The position numbers and the translations under genes are program-made. Shown piece after piece: positions 42,267 through 51,320 of a stretch of DNA of 64,000 nucleotides. Location: assembly GCF_026339955.1 (NCBI RefSeq), contig NZ_JAPEPW010000005.1:62001-126000 (forward strand). Reading direction: 5' to 3'. The DNA comes from Streptomyces sp. NBC_01549. Its GTDB lineage: Bacteria > Actinomycetota > Actinomycetes > Streptomycetales > Streptomycetaceae. Each line of letters starts with the position of its first letter. Position 1 is the first letter of the stretch. The notes beneath the pieces were generated by a model. That model saw only the letters and a list, made by a program, of their open reading frames with translations. It ran no database searches and had not been told where the DNA came from.

Positions 42267-42584
42267 TCAGCCGGCCGTGCCCTGCAGCTGCTCCAGGACC
42301 GCGGCGTAGCTGGTCTTGCCGCTGCGCGAGGTGCCGCCGGTAAGCGCATGGAGCGTGCCAGCCTTGTTGTGCCGGGCCAGGTCCTCGGCGGTACCAATCT
42401 CGACGACCACCTCGCCGCCGGCCGCGTGACGGCCGAGAACGAACCGGCCGGTCGCCACGGCCTCCTGGTAGGCCGGGCTCGCGGCCTCCAACGTGTACTC
42501 GAAGCCCTCGATGTCGGCGGTGGACCAGGTGGTGACGTCGTCACGCTTGGCACGGAGACCACCCGGAGTGAAGTCGTTCTGCAT
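42267..42584 (-). CDS. Hypothetical protein
   Basis: 105 residues from ATG 42584 (AGAGGAA upstream). MQNDFTPGGLRAKRDDVTTW then FEYTLEAASPAYQEAVATGR and HAAGGEVVVEIG. A Ser/Gly segment (TGGTSRSGKTSY) superficially resembles a P-loop but lacks context. Unknown. Confidence 0.55.
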   Translation of the reverse strand: MQNDFTPGGLRAKRDDVTTWSTADIEGFEYTLEAASPAYQEAVATGRFVLGRHAAGGEVVVEIGTAEDLARHNKAGTLHALTGGTSRSGKTSYAAVLEQLQGTAG

Positions 42585-42624
42585 CGTGGTCGTTCCTCTC
42601 GGCTTGAGGTGCGATCGGCGGAGA

Positions 42625-43020
42625 TCAGGCGGCTAGCGGGGTGTTGACCCCGATGTCCTCGGAAGCCGACACCTCGGTGTCGGCGAGGGCGAGCTGTGCG
42701 GCGTAGGGGAGAACCACATCGACCAAGCGCTCGCGTAGTAGCTCCGTGGCAACCGGGCCGGCGGCAATGTCACGCGCGGCAAGCATCCGGTTCTCACGAG
42801 CCTCGATCGCCTCAATCGCGGCGTGAATGTCCAGGCCGTCCAGTTGCTCGTGCAGGAGCGGACCAGCGGCGTACATCTCGAGCGGGGTCCCGAACGCAAC
42901 GTCCAGGTCCAAGCCAGCAAACTCCGGGAGTTCCACCTCCATCGCGTGCAAGAGGGCGAGCGTCTCCTTGTCGAAGAACTCAGTGGCGAGACCGACGGTA
43001 GGGCGGCGGATGACGTTCAT
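42625..43020 (-). CDS. Hypothetical protein, first gene of leftward operon
   Basis: 131 residues from ATG 43020. Acidic helical protein (FDKETLALLHAMEVELPEFA, LDIHAAIEAIEARENRMLAA). It is closest to the GntR-flanked promoter and so probably the first gene of the long leftward series. Not recognised. Confidence 0.6.
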   Translation of the reverse strand: MNVIRRPTVGLATEFFDKETLALLHAMEVELPEFAGLDLDVAFGTPLEMYAAGPLLHEQLDGLDIHAAIEAIEARENRMLAARDIAAGPVATELLRERLVDVVLPYAAQLALADTEVSASEDIGVNTPLAA

Positions 43021-43141
43021 CGGGTACTGCTCCTCTCGGTGGAGTCCGCCTCGGAGGCGGGACACGACGACCAGGTGCACTCGGGCAGGCCATATGAGAG
43101 CCATCCGGCGGCCCGTCCCTGCTGGGGTGGTGACAGGTAAG

Positions 43142-43170
43142 ACGATGAAGTCTTCTAGAAGACTTGTCAA
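43142..43170 (-). promoter_or_regulatory. Promoter of leftward operon with operator in spacer
   Basis: Leftward TTGACA at 43170-43165, a 17-bp spacer, and CATCGT at 43147-43142. The spacer holds all but two bases of the 18-bp palindrome at 43148-43165, so a bound repressor would block RNA polymerase. Confidence 0.55.
43148..43165. promoter_or_regulatory. GntR operator 1
   Basis: AAGTCTTCTAGAAGACTT, a perfect 18-bp palindrome 60 bp upstream of the divergent GntR gene. Confidence 0.7.
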
Positions 43171-43173
43171 CCC

Positions 43174-43181
43174 TTCTAGAA
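43174..43181. promoter_or_regulatory. GntR operator 2 (half-length)
   Basis: TTCTAGAA, the core of operator 1 repeated; it overlaps a TAGAAT that could be the -10 element of the GntR gene, consistent with autoregulation. Confidence 0.55.
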
Positions 43182-43224
43182 TGCCGTTGACTGAACAGAG
43201 TCCGATCAGGAAGGAGCCGCCGCC

Positions 43225-43980
43225 GTGCCTCCCCAAGCTCCCAAGCGACCACCAAAGTGGCGTCAACTCGCAGACGAGATCGCGGCTCAGATCGTCGAAG
43301 GCGTGTACGCACCCGATAGCCGGCTTCCCTCTGTGCAAGCCCTGGTCAAGCAGGGAAAGGGGGCGACAGCGACCGTCCATCGCGCCTATCAGGCGCTGGA
43401 AGCGGAAGGATTCGTCCGCACGACTCAAGGGAGCGGCACGACTGTCTTGGGGCCCGACAGCATGCCCTCGAGCATCCTGACCGGCGCCGCCCGCCTCGAT
43501 CGTCTGCGACGCACCGGCAGACCTCTCGCCTTCCGGGAGACCTACGTGAACTCGCGCTCCGTACTTCGCTCGTGCGCAGACCCGCAGGTCGCGAGTCTCC
43601 TCGGTATCGACCTGTACGACGAGATCGTGGTTAGAAGCCGGACCTTCGTACGCGACGACAAGCCCACTGTGCTTGCCCTGAACTTCATCCACATGCGGGC
43701 GCTGACCTCTCTCCCCGAGTTGCTCCACGAGGGTCCGATGGAAAAGTTCCGGCACGACTTGTATGCCGAGCGCACGGGGAAGATCATCACTGCCGGTCCC
43801 GAACAGAGCACCGCGCGCCTCGCGTCCGACAACGAACTCGCGGAGTTCGGCATCGAGGTGCCGTCCGACGTGCCGGTACCGGTACTGGTCTTGCGCTCCG
43901 TCTACTCCGACGACGACGGGCCACTGGAGGTCTGGGAAGACATCCTTCGGCCAGGCATGTGGCACACCAGCAACGCGTGA
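43225..43980 (+). CDS. GntR-family transcriptional regulator (HutC-like)
   Basis: 251 residues from GTG 43225 (GGAAGGAG upstream). The winged-helix domain is WRQLADEIAAQIVEGVYAPD, then SRLPSVQALVKQGKGATATV and VHRAYQALEAEGFVRTTQGS, close to the GntR consensus. The C-terminal effector domain is HutC-like. Streptomyces plasmids use GntR repressors such as KorSA and TraR to hold transfer genes silent; the divergent position and palindromes here suggest the same job for the leftward operon. Ligand unknown. Confidence 0.9.
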   Translation: MPPQAPKRPPKWRQLADEIAAQIVEGVYAPDSRLPSVQALVKQGKGATATVHRAYQALEAEGFVRTTQGSGTTVLGPDSMPSSILTGAARLDRLRRTGRPLAFRETYVNSRSVLRSCADPQVASLLGIDLYDEIVVRSRTFVRDDKPTVLALNFIHMRALTSLPELLHEGPMEKFRHDLYAERTGKIITAGPEQSTARLASDNELAEFGIEVPSDVPVPVLVLRSVYSDDDGPLEVWEDILRPGMWHTSNA

Positions 43981-44001
43981 TCGCGGAAGGGCCCTCCGGA
44001 G

Positions 44002-44691
44002 ATGACCCAGAAGGTGTACGTGATCGGGGCTGTCGGCTCTACCCGAGTAAAGATCGGCAGAAGCCGGAATCTGGGTAAGCGGCTTGCCGAGCTCCAGCGA
44101 ATGTCGCCGCTTCCTCTTACCGTCCTGTGTACCTATAGCGGCGGTGCCGAGTTAGAGTCGGCGCTTCATCGCCACTTCCAGGGCTCCCGGACCCACGGCG
44201 AATGGTTCGATTTCGGGGACACCGACCCGATCGTGGCGACTGAAGCAGCCGTATCACTCATCGAACGAACTCGCCCGCAGAGGCCGGATCAGAACGCCAC
44301 CCGGATGGTCAGTTATCTCCAAGTACATCCGGCTCTTCCTGACCTGCCTCCCGAGCGTCAGTTCCAGCTGGACCCTCTCAGTCGCCGAATCAAAGAGTGG
44401 CCCCGAACCCGCGACGATGTGCCGTACTTCGAGGAGCGCCCCGATGAGCGGGCGAGCTTCCCTCGCTGCTGGTGTGGACATCAGATCGGCACTCATACGC
44501 CTATACTTCCGCATCCCTGCGGTGAGGAATTCTGGGTCCAAGGCGGGGGTGGCGACGCCTGCCTCTGCCTTGGCTACGAAGGACCTCTTCCTTCTGCTTT
44601 AGCGGGATACAACCTTCCTGGGCACAACTGGAAGCTCTGGCGGGCCGGACAAGCCAGCCCTCGACCGATCTCTCTTGACGAGGGGCCTTAG
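44002..44691 (+). CDS. GIY-YIG nuclease family protein (T5orf172/MUG113-like)
   Basis: 229 residues from ATG 44002, 21 bp after the GntR gene. The N-terminal 70 residues fit the T5orf172 branch of GIY-YIG: VYVIGAVGSTRVKIGRSRNL (VYV...KIG in place of GIY...YIG), KRLAELQRMSPLPL, ELESALHRHFQGSRTHGEWF with the Arg and Glu of the active site. The rest has CWCGHQIGTHTPILPHPCGE, a probable zinc site. Cutting activity is not proven for this branch. Confidence 0.8.
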   Translation: MTQKVYVIGAVGSTRVKIGRSRNLGKRLAELQRMSPLPLTVLCTYSGGAELESALHRHFQGSRTHGEWFDFGDTDPIVATEAAVSLIERTRPQRPDQNATRMVSYLQVHPALPDLPPERQFQLDPLSRRIKEWPRTRDDVPYFEERPDERASFPRCWCGHQIGTHTPILPHPCGEEFWVQGGGGDACLCLGYEGPLPSALAGYNLPGHNWKLWRAGQASPRPISLDEGP

Positions 44692-44819
44692 TGGCAACAC
44701 AACGCGTGCACAGCGTAGAGAGGGCGATCCCGAGCGCTGCCTCGGATGACACCAGGCGCCCCGTCGTCCCGTCAGGCGGGAAGCCCCAAGCGAATGTTGC
44801 CGACAGCCACTAGAAGATC

Positions 44820-45461
44820 TCACCGGGGAGGTGCAGCGAAGGGATGAGCGAGGTGGCCTGGCGCTTCGCTGGACGACTCATGATCCGGGCTGTCCGGCGT
44901 AAGCGCGTGCAACGCGGCCTGGAGCGTCGAGCTCTCCTGCTTCCACCGCTTGGGCGCAATGAGCTTCAGCCGCGGCGTCCCCTCTGGCGTAAGAACCTGG
45001 CTCTGGCAGTCGACGACCGGGATGAGGCCCTGGCTGTGAGCGTAGAGCAGTACAGGTTGTCGGGCGATGAGCGAGCGGAGTTCGAGTCGGGCCACCGGGC
45101 CGAAGCGGTAGACCCTGCTTCCCGCACGTTTTTGCTTCCCCACTACTACCAGACCGTCGATTTCCTGGGCGAATGTGTCCCAGTCGTAGGGCCGGTCACC
45201 GTTGAAGACGCCGCGGTAGTGCAGGACTTCGGCACCATCGGGCAACTCGTGCGTGATTTGCGCCAGCCAGTTTTCCCACTTGGGGTTGTTCATGGTTCTG
45301 GGGGCGGCGCTCACGTACACACGCACCGGAGTTCCTGGAACGCGGCTGGCGGCGAGCCTCTGCATGGCTGCGGCGAAGCGCCGCTGCTGCAGCGGTGTGG
45401 CGAAGGACTCCACGTCCAGGTCCAGGGCGTCGATAGGCGGTGCGTGCATGCTGCTCATCAT
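44820..45461 (-). CDS. Hypothetical protein
   Basis: 213 residues from about ATG 45461 (several ATG nearby; AGGAG 14 bases upstream). The core reads VRVYVSAAPRTMNNPKWENW, ELPDGAEVLHYRGVFNGDRP, EIDGLVVVGKQKRAGSRVYR and FGPVARLELRSLIARQPVLL, an alpha/beta pattern that may be a Rossmann-like fold. Not recognised. Confidence 0.6.
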   Translation of the reverse strand: MMSSMHAPPIDALDLDVESFATPLQQRRFAAAMQRLAASRVPGTPVRVYVSAAPRTMNNPKWENWLAQITHELPDGAEVLHYRGVFNGDRPYDWDTFAQEIDGLVVVGKQKRAGSRVYRFGPVARLELRSLIARQPVLLYAHSQGLIPVVDCQSQVLTPEGTPRLKLIAPKRWKQESSTLQAALHALTPDSPDHESSSEAPGHLAHPFAAPPR

Positions 45462-45902
45462 GCAGGTGTGATCTCCTGGGCGTGCGCAGAGGGGCGGACG
45501 GCGACCGAGCTGGCGGTGCGTCAAGAGGCAATTATGCAAGGCCGACACGTGGTGGGGCGGGGTGTCGTTGCGTGCCGTGAGGGGAGTACTGTGTCTGCGG
45601 ATAAGATCAAAATGGACATGGTTAAGCCCCGCGAGGCTGCACTCCGGGGCACGGCCGCAGACCAATCTAGGGATGGTCTCGACATGATGCAGGGTACCCG
45701 TACCCTCCGACAGGCACACACCCAGGCACCCGCCGTGGCAGCGATGGCTCATACGTCGCTCCGGCTGGGTGTCTTCTTTGTCTTCCCGCGCCGGTCCGGC
45801 TTCGGGTGCACCTCTGCCCCCGAGGGGGGCGAGATGTCGTAGTCGCTTGCGGCGGCGCCCGTTGAACGGGTCTTCGAGCCGCCGGGACGCCCGGCCACCC
45901 AA

Positions 45903-45998
45903 GTGATTAGCAGTCACCTTGGCTAATGGCGTCCCATCTGCCACCGGGTGGGCTTAGCAGGCCCGCCCGAAGGATCTGTCCGTCCGGTTAGCAGCCGG
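45903..45998. repeat. Three hairpins sharing the loop TTAGCAG
   Basis: GTGA-TTAGCAG-TCAC at 45903-45917, CGGGTGGGC-TTAGCAG-GCCCGCCCG at 45945-45969, and CCGG-TTAGCAG-CCGG at 45984-45998. Stems differ in sequence but all three loops are identical. Confidence 0.75.
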
Positions 45999-46031
45999 CC
46001 GAACAGTTCGATCTTCGGTTCTCCCCGAACC

Positions 46032-46056
46032 ACGAAGCGCCATAAAGGCGCTTCGT
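46032..46056. terminator. Strong hairpin
   Basis: ACGAAGCGCC-ATAAA-GGCGCTTCGT, a perfect 10-bp stem with a 5-nt loop, about 200 bp before the winged-helix gene. Confidence 0.6.
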
Positions 46057-46258
46057 CATGCCCTCTTCCCTTCAAGAAAGAGGCACGACTCATGTTGCAG
46101 CATCGTGCTGCCCTTTGTCAGCCCACACATGCCCGAATGGCGGAGAATGTGCCGTCTATCCGGTCACACTCTTCTCTGTTCCCCGGTCACCCCCACCATC
46201 AGCGACTGCTCACAAGCGCACGAGCAGTCGTTCTCGTGTCGCGCGTTCGGGTAACACG

Positions 46259-48682
46259 GTGAGCGCCGTGATGGCAGCCGCCATAGCAGGAACTCGGGCG
46301 CCGAAGCCGCGGCGCGGTGCACTGCGATCGATGCCGGAACAGGCCGGTCCGGTGCCCGTGCGTGCTCCAGGTCGTTCATTGGCGTTGGGCCGTGATGCCC
46401 GTGCCCGGCTAGGTAGTGCGGTGCGCGCGCTGCTGGAGGCCCCAGGCTTGGACGGTGCAATCGACGCGGTACGGCTGGCAACGGTCGTGCTGACGGCACG
46501 GACGCCATCGACGACGGGCCGGGTGGAAATCCGGTCAGGCGAGCTGGGCCGGTGGCTGGGGATGTCGTCGTCCTATGTGGCCTCTGTGGTCGTGCCAGGG
46601 CTGCGCCGCTCGGGCGTCGTGGAGATCGTCACGGTGCAGGGTGAGGCCGGGGAAGACCGCGGCCTGGAATGCAAGGTGCTGCCGTTGTGGGGGGCGCGAG
46701 GCAGGACCGGGCACCCCCTCGCCTTGGAGAAGAAGGAGTTCGCGACGCTGCTGCGGCTGCTGGAGGCCGTCATGGCGCCGGGCTGGGTGCACCGGGACGG
46801 GTCGGTGACGCCGGCCGGACTGCTCGGGTCGCGTACGGGGCGCGGGGCCGCGACCGACCGGCTGGCACTGCTACTGCTGGTGCTGGAGGCGACGAAGACG
46901 GGCCGGGTGCGGCAGTGCGGCGGCCTGGTCGACACCAAGCGCGGTCGTGCGGCCGCGACGGTGGCACGGCTGCTGGGTTGCCGGGCGTCGGCGGGGGAGC
47001 GGGTGCTGGAGCGGCTGGAGGAGCGGGGTCTGGTCCGGCGGATCCGTCTGCGGACGGCGTCAGGTCTGGCGCATCGCTCGCGGTTGACGGTGCCAGCGGT
47101 GACCGCTGCGCACGGTCGTGGCGGTGTTGCCAACGGCGAGGAGGATCGCGCGACGGCTGTGGATCCCTATCTTTCAGAGCCCGATGTTGCGGCAGGGCGT
47201 ATTGACGCTCCTGGCGCGGCCGCGGATGCCCAGGTCAGTGAGGTGCAGGAGGAGGTCGGGGCGGAGATGGCAGAGCCCGACGTTCCGATAGCCCTTCACA
47301 CTGATCACACTTCTGTGGCTAGTGAAAGCGGTGGAGTTGCTGTTGCTGGTGGGTTTTCCGGCGAAGGCCGTGGGGGGAACCGTCGTCGGCCGGAGCGCGC
47401 GTGTACGGGCGAGGACCAGGCCCCGGACTCCGTTGCCGGTGACCAGTTGCCCGCCAGCAGTGGCGAGGGTGGCCCGCTTCGCGGGGAACAGCCGAAGAAG
47501 TCCCCGGCTGCTGAGGTGGGAGTACAGGCTGAGGTCGCTGCTGCTAGCCGGGCTCGTCTGACCGTCGTGAACAGTGGCAGGCAGCAGCAGGGGCGGGGAG
47601 TCGCTGACCTGCCCGATTTGCGGCTGCGGGTGGCGTTGGCGCCGGTGTCGTGGTTGTGGTCTCAGCTCAGCCGCGGCCAGCAGGCCGTCGCCCGCCGAGC
47701 AGCCCTTCAAGCGCTGGAGGCGCTGTCTGGGATCGTCGACGAGCGGGTCGCATCGCAGCTGCTGGCCGACCGTCTTGCCGACCGGCTGGAGGAAACCGGT
47801 GGTGAGGCCCTCGTGCGCGAGCCAATGGGTTGGCTCATTGGTCGCGGCCTGGTCCAGCGGCAGGCCTGCACGGATGAGCGTTGTGATGACGGGATCCGGC
47901 TCGACACCCGCGGTGACTGCCTGAACTGTGGAGCCGTGACGGCGGACCGGCGTGCTGTGCGGTCTCGGCTGCGAGCCGAAGTTGAGGCTGATCTGGCCGG
48001 TGCCGGTGCCGCTGGGCTGCGGGCTGTGTACGAGGAGCGGCTGCGGGAACACACCGCGCTCGAGGCCGGCCGGGCGAGGGCGCGGCACAGCCGCGCCGCT
48101 GCCGAGGTGGAGACGCGGCGGGCCGCTGTGGCACGGCGCCGCAAGGCAGAGGACGCTGCTGAGCGGGCGCGGCGGTCGGCTGTGTGTTCGGGCTGTGGGC
48201 TGCCGGATTCGGCCGGTCTGTGCCCGGACTGCACGTTCCGGCGCCGTGTCGACGTTCTGGTGCGGGAAGCGGTCGATCTGGTGGTCGTGGTCCGGGCGGA
48301 TCTGTGTGACCCGGAGCAGGTTGCAGCGCTCACAGAGCGCTGCGAGGCCGACACCCGGGCGCTGGTCGCCGACTTGGCCCGGTCCGGTGGTGATGAGGCG
48401 CTAGTGGGTTTTGCGGCCCGGGAAGTGGCTGAGGGGATCCGGGACGATCGCCGGGCGAGCGCTTACCAGCGACTGCGAACGTGTGAGGAAGCCGAGGCTG
48501 AGGCCGAGGCGGTGTACGACACGGTTCTGCGCCGCCGTCCCGGCGGGCACGAGGCGGCCCGGGCGGCAGCAGACGAGGCCCGCGGACGCACAGCTCAGTA
48601 CGTGCTGGAGCGCAAGCTCGGACAGCTGCAGGTTCTGCGTGTGCGGGTGGTAGCTGGCCGGGCGCCCTGGCGGGTGGGCTGA
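46259..48682 (+). CDS. Large winged-helix and zinc-ribbon protein, possible replication initiator
   Basis: 807 residues if GTG 46259 is the start (ATG 46271 is an alternative; the frame is open from 46058). The N-terminal part has two winged-helix-like regions: SGELGRWLGMSSSYVASVVV with LRRSGVVEIVTV, and AATVARLLGCRASAGERVLE with LEERGLVRRIRL. A low-complexity linker follows, then ALEALSGIVDERVASQLLAD, a zinc ribbon (ACTDERCDDGI...GDCLNCGAV), a coiled coil and a second zinc site (CSGCGLPDSAGLCPDC). Two tandem winged helices are typical of plasmid initiators. The structured region upstream fits an origin. I do not recognise the family. Confidence 0.65.
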   Translation: MSAVMAAAIAGTRAPKPRRGALRSMPEQAGPVPVRAPGRSLALGRDARARLGSAVRALLEAPGLDGAIDAVRLATVVLTARTPSTTGRVEIRSGELGRWLGMSSSYVASVVVPGLRRSGVVEIVTVQGEAGEDRGLECKVLPLWGARGRTGHPLALEKKEFATLLRLLEAVMAPGWVHRDGSVTPAGLLGSRTGRGAATDRLALLLLVLEATKTGRVRQCGGLVDTKRGRAAATVARLLGCRASAGERVLERLEERGLVRRIRLRTASGLAHRSRLTVPAVTAAHGRGGVANGEEDRATAVDPYLSEPDVAAGRIDAPGAAADAQVSEVQEEVGAEMAEPDVPIALHTDHTSVASESGGVAVAGGFSGEGRGGNRRRPERACTGEDQAPDSVAGDQLPASSGEGGPLRGEQPKKSPAAEVGVQAEVAAASRARLTVVNSGRQQQGRGVADLPDLRLRVALAPVSWLWSQLSRGQQAVARRAALQALEALSGIVDERVASQLLADRLADRLEETGGEALVREPMGWLIGRGLVQRQACTDERCDDGIRLDTRGDCLNCGAVTADRRAVRSRLRAEVEADLAGAGAAGLRAVYEERLREHTALEAGRARARHSRAAAEVETRRAAVARRRKAEDAAERARRSAVCSGCGLPDSAGLCPDCTFRRRVDVLVREAVDLVVVVRADLCDPEQVAALTERCEADTRALVADLARSGGDEALVGFAAREVAEGIRDDRRASAYQRLRTCEEAEAEAEAVYDTVLRRRPGGHEAARAAADEARGRTAQYVLERKLGQLQVLRVRVVAGRAPWRVG

Positions 48683-48780
48683 GGGGCGCCGGGGCCTTGA
48701 TTCCGGCCGCTGGCCTGGCTGTTGCCGTGCCCAGCAGAACCGGCCGTCCACAGCCGGGGCTGGTGGCAGGCTGCTACACC

Positions 48781-49845
48781 GAACCACCCCCGCGGGCGCG
48801 GGGACGACGCGAAGGTGCGGCGCATGCCACCCCCAGGTCTAGAGCTACCCCCGCGGACGCGGGGACCACAACCTCTTCGCGGTATGGCTCGGGGTCCGCG
48901 CCGAGCAACCCCCGCGCGCGGGGACGACGCGAGCGGGATCGTGTGTGCCATGTGCTGCTCCGAGCTGCCCCCGCGGGTACGGGCACGCCTGGAGGGTGTC
49001 CTCGGTGTCCGGGTCAAGAAGCGAGCTACCCCCGCAGGCGCGGGGGCGACTCGCCGACCCAGATGAGATTCCCGTTCTTGTACGAACTCCCCTCGCGGGC
49101 GCGGGGACGACTGCTCGGGGGTGTTGTGTACCGCGTCGTCTGTGGAGCTACCCCCGCGGGCACGGGGACGACGGCGGCGGGGAACGGCCGATCCCCTGGC
49201 GAGAGGAGCTACCCCCGCGCAGGCGGGGACGATTACCGGTGGGACATCAACCAGACCGGCTGGGCCGGACAACCCCCGCAGGCGCGGGGCCGACTTCCCG
49301 GTCAGCGTGGACGCGTCGATCCTCGCCGAGCTACCCCCGCAAGCGCGGGGACGACACACCACGGCCGCGGTCGACTTCACGAACACCAACGAGCTACCCC
49401 CGCGGGTGCGAGGACGACGAGCAAAACGGCCCCGACCAGGTGCGTTTCCTCGAGCTACCCCCGCGGGTTCGGGGACTACGTCACGGGATCCACGGTGTCG
49501 ACCTTGACCCGGGAGCTACCCCCGCGGGCGCGGGGACGACGGTTCTCTGCCGAAGATCTTCATTGGGGTCTCGGAGCTACCCCCGCGGGCGCGGGGACGA
49601 CTTTCGGGCGTGGGCGTTGACCGTGTAGTAGGTCGAGCTACCCCCGCGGGCGCGGGGACGACATCCAGGTCGACTCCGAGACCGCCGCGAACCTGGAGCT
49701 ACCCCCGCGGGCGCGGGGACGACGATACGAACGGGGTCGCCTGGGCGTTGCAGTCCGAGCTACCCCCGCGGGCGCGGGGACGACCACGCCAAGGTCACCG
49801 CCGAGTTCATCGCCAGGGAGCTACCCCCGCGGGCGCGGGGACGAC
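48781..49845 (-). CRISPR. CRISPR array 1, type I-E style repeat, 18 repeats
   Basis: 28-bp repeats beginning GAGCTACCCCCG and ending GCGGGGACGAC on the plus strand, with a 61-bp period (about 33-bp spacers). Read on the minus strand they match the I-E pattern GTCGTCCCCGCG...CGGGGGTAGC. The rightmost six copies are uniform; the leftmost (48781, 48842, 48903, 48962) carry substitutions and deletions, as expected at the leader-distal end. Transcription is leftward from the leader at 49846-49909. One spacer (49356-49390) is 35 bp and almost identical to one in array 3. Confidence 0.95.
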
Positions 49846-49909
49846 ACTTCTTGACGTGCGGTGATGCTAGCAAGGGTGCCCGTTTCCCTTCACCTGCTTG
49901 GCGATTACG
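49846..49909 (-). promoter_or_regulatory. CRISPR leader 1
   Basis: 64 bp next to the conserved end of array 1. Plus strand begins ACTTCTTGACGTGCGGTGAT. It aligns without gaps to the leaders at 52506 and 53124, with few differences. Nothing is recognised from 49910 to 50066. Confidence 0.8.
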
Positions 49910-50066
49910 GGGGCCGCTTTCAGGGGAGTTGCCAGAAGTCCGTCACGCGGCTCAACTCTAGGCAAGGGCGTCGGGAGGGCGGGTGGTAGAGGACGAGCAG
50001 TCGAGTCGAGGCCCCTCAGGCGCAGGGACAGCGTCTCGGTCGCGGTCACGGCCATGGGGTACCTCC

Positions 50067-50277
50067 GAAATACCCCTGCGGAAGCAGGGACGACCTCTTC
50101 GAGATGAAGATTGACAAGGTCAAGACCGGACTACCCCCGCGAGCGCGGGGACGACACCGCCGCGAAGAAGCTCCCGACGTTCTGGTCCGACCTACCCCCG
50201 CGGGTGCGGGGACGGCCCCTGGACAAGTCGAGGGGGCAGGCCGAGGACCGAACTACCCCAGCAGGTGCGGGGACGAC
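50067..50277 (-). CRISPR. CRISPR array 2, 4 degenerate repeats, no leader
   Basis: Repeats at 50067, 50128, 50189 and 50250 with a 61-bp period. All depart from consensus (for example GAAATACCCCTGCGGAAGCA at the first). No leader-like sequence follows on the right. Probably an old fragment cut off from its leader. Confidence 0.85.
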
Positions 50278-50360
50278 AGAATGATCAGGCCCTTTGTTAA
50301 ATTACCCCTTCCGTACTCAGTGGGACCCCCAAACCTGCTCCCATCTGCGCTGCCTGTCTA

Positions 50361-51014
50361 CTACGTCCGGGCAGCTGGTCCGGCGGCCTGGAATCGCTCT
50401 CTGTCGAGTAGGCGCGCGAGGTTGTTGCGCGCGCTATCAAGTGCGGTGAGCATATGCATACGGGTCTGCTCGAAGTGAGGGCCGGCCTCGACGCCGAGGT
50501 CGTGTCGCAGCGTGACCCGCAGCAGGTACACGCCGTCGGACAGCGGACCGCTGAACCATGTGTTCGCCCGCTGGTACGCCTCGTCGAAGTCGGGGCTGCT
50601 CGGCAACTGCTTGACGACTGAGTAGCCGATTCCGAGCGCCCTGTTGAGGCTGGAGGCTACTTCCAGGACATCCTTCACCAGTGCCATCTGCGCCTGGGAG
50701 TACTGGTCGGCCCAGGCGTCCTTGGCTGCGTCGAGGTCTGCCGGGTTGACGCTTTCACCGCGTTCGGCGGCCAGGACGGCGTCTCGAGCGGCGACCCGGT
50801 AAGCACGAGCCGCGGTGTTCAGATGGGCATAGAGATCGCGCTTGGCTTGCAGCGCATACTCTTTGCGCTCCTGCTCCCGTTCACGTTCGGCGCGCTGGTT
50901 CTGCTCCAACGCCTCGGCCCGGCTGGCGCGCTGACTGAGCACTGCCCCACCCAGAGTCCCACCCAGCGTTCCTCCGACGCTGATGAGCGCGACGGCAAGC
51001 GTGGTCACATCCAC
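50361..51014 (-). CDS. Hypothetical membrane-anchored protein between CRISPR arrays
   Basis: 217 residues from GTG 51014 (GGGGGAT upstream). It starts VDVTTLAVALISVGGTLGGT, a single Gly-rich membrane helix, then a charged coiled coil (EQNQRAEREREQERKEY) and a helical cytoplasmic domain. This plan is common in Streptomyces hypothetical proteins. It sits in a 1-kb gap between arrays 2 and 3. No cas similarity is seen. Confidence 0.65.
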   Translation of the reverse strand: MDVTTLAVALISVGGTLGGTLGGAVLSQRASRAEALEQNQRAEREREQERKEYALQAKRDLYAHLNTAARAYRVAARDAVLAAERGESVNPADLDAAKDAWADQYSQAQMALVKDVLEVASSLNRALGIGYSVVKQLPSSPDFDEAYQRANTWFSGPLSDGVYLLRVTLRHDLGVEAGPHFEQTRMHMLTALDSARNNLARLLDRERFQAAGPAART

Positions 51015-51320
51015 GAGATCCCCCAACTCGTCTACTTCTCTGCCCGAGGCGGCGACCGGAGACGTCACGGCAGCCTCTTAGACATGCATACTCCCCACCC
51101 TCGCCCAATAGCCCAAAACCGGAGCGGCTGAGGAAGAGGAGCAGCTCTGGTCGAATCCAAGGAGTCTCATTAAGAAAGCCGGAGTCGCTTCCATGGCCCT
51201 GGCGTGGACGCACCGGCAGGCGGGAACGAAGCCGTTTTGACTGCGCAGAAGGGACCAACGGAACGACCCCCGTGACGGCGGAGATGAGCGCCTTACCGGT
51301 CTGCGCTGCGGGTGCTCCAC
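51015..51320. other. Gene-free gap before array 3
   Basis: 306 bp with no recognised gene, leader or repeat. Confidence 0.4.

Larger units (their letters stand above)
45462..46258. other. Gene-poor 0.8-kb stretch with structured elements
   Basis: A possible 83-residue plus ORF (GTG 45591 to 45842, GGGGAG upstream) is the only coding candidate and is weak. Otherwise the stretch holds the TTAGCAG hairpins and the strong hairpin at 46032-46056. It is a candidate replication origin or leader for the next gene. Confidence 0.45.

Noticed and set aside
42267..42584. P-loop in the 105-residue protein (TGGTSRSGKT)
   Set aside because: It sits near the C-terminus without Walker B or the usual fold around it.
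45591..45842. 83-residue plus ORF with GGGGAG upstream
   Set aside because: Composition is unconvincing and no family match; noted only inside the gene-poor stretch.
45940..46060. tRNA-like folds near the hairpin cluster
   Set aside because: No T-arm GTTCGAATC pairing with an acceptor stem and no anticodon arm could be built.
50361..51014. Possible cas or adaptation gene between arrays
   Set aside because: The product is a membrane helix plus coiled coil of a common Streptomyces type with no Cas motif.
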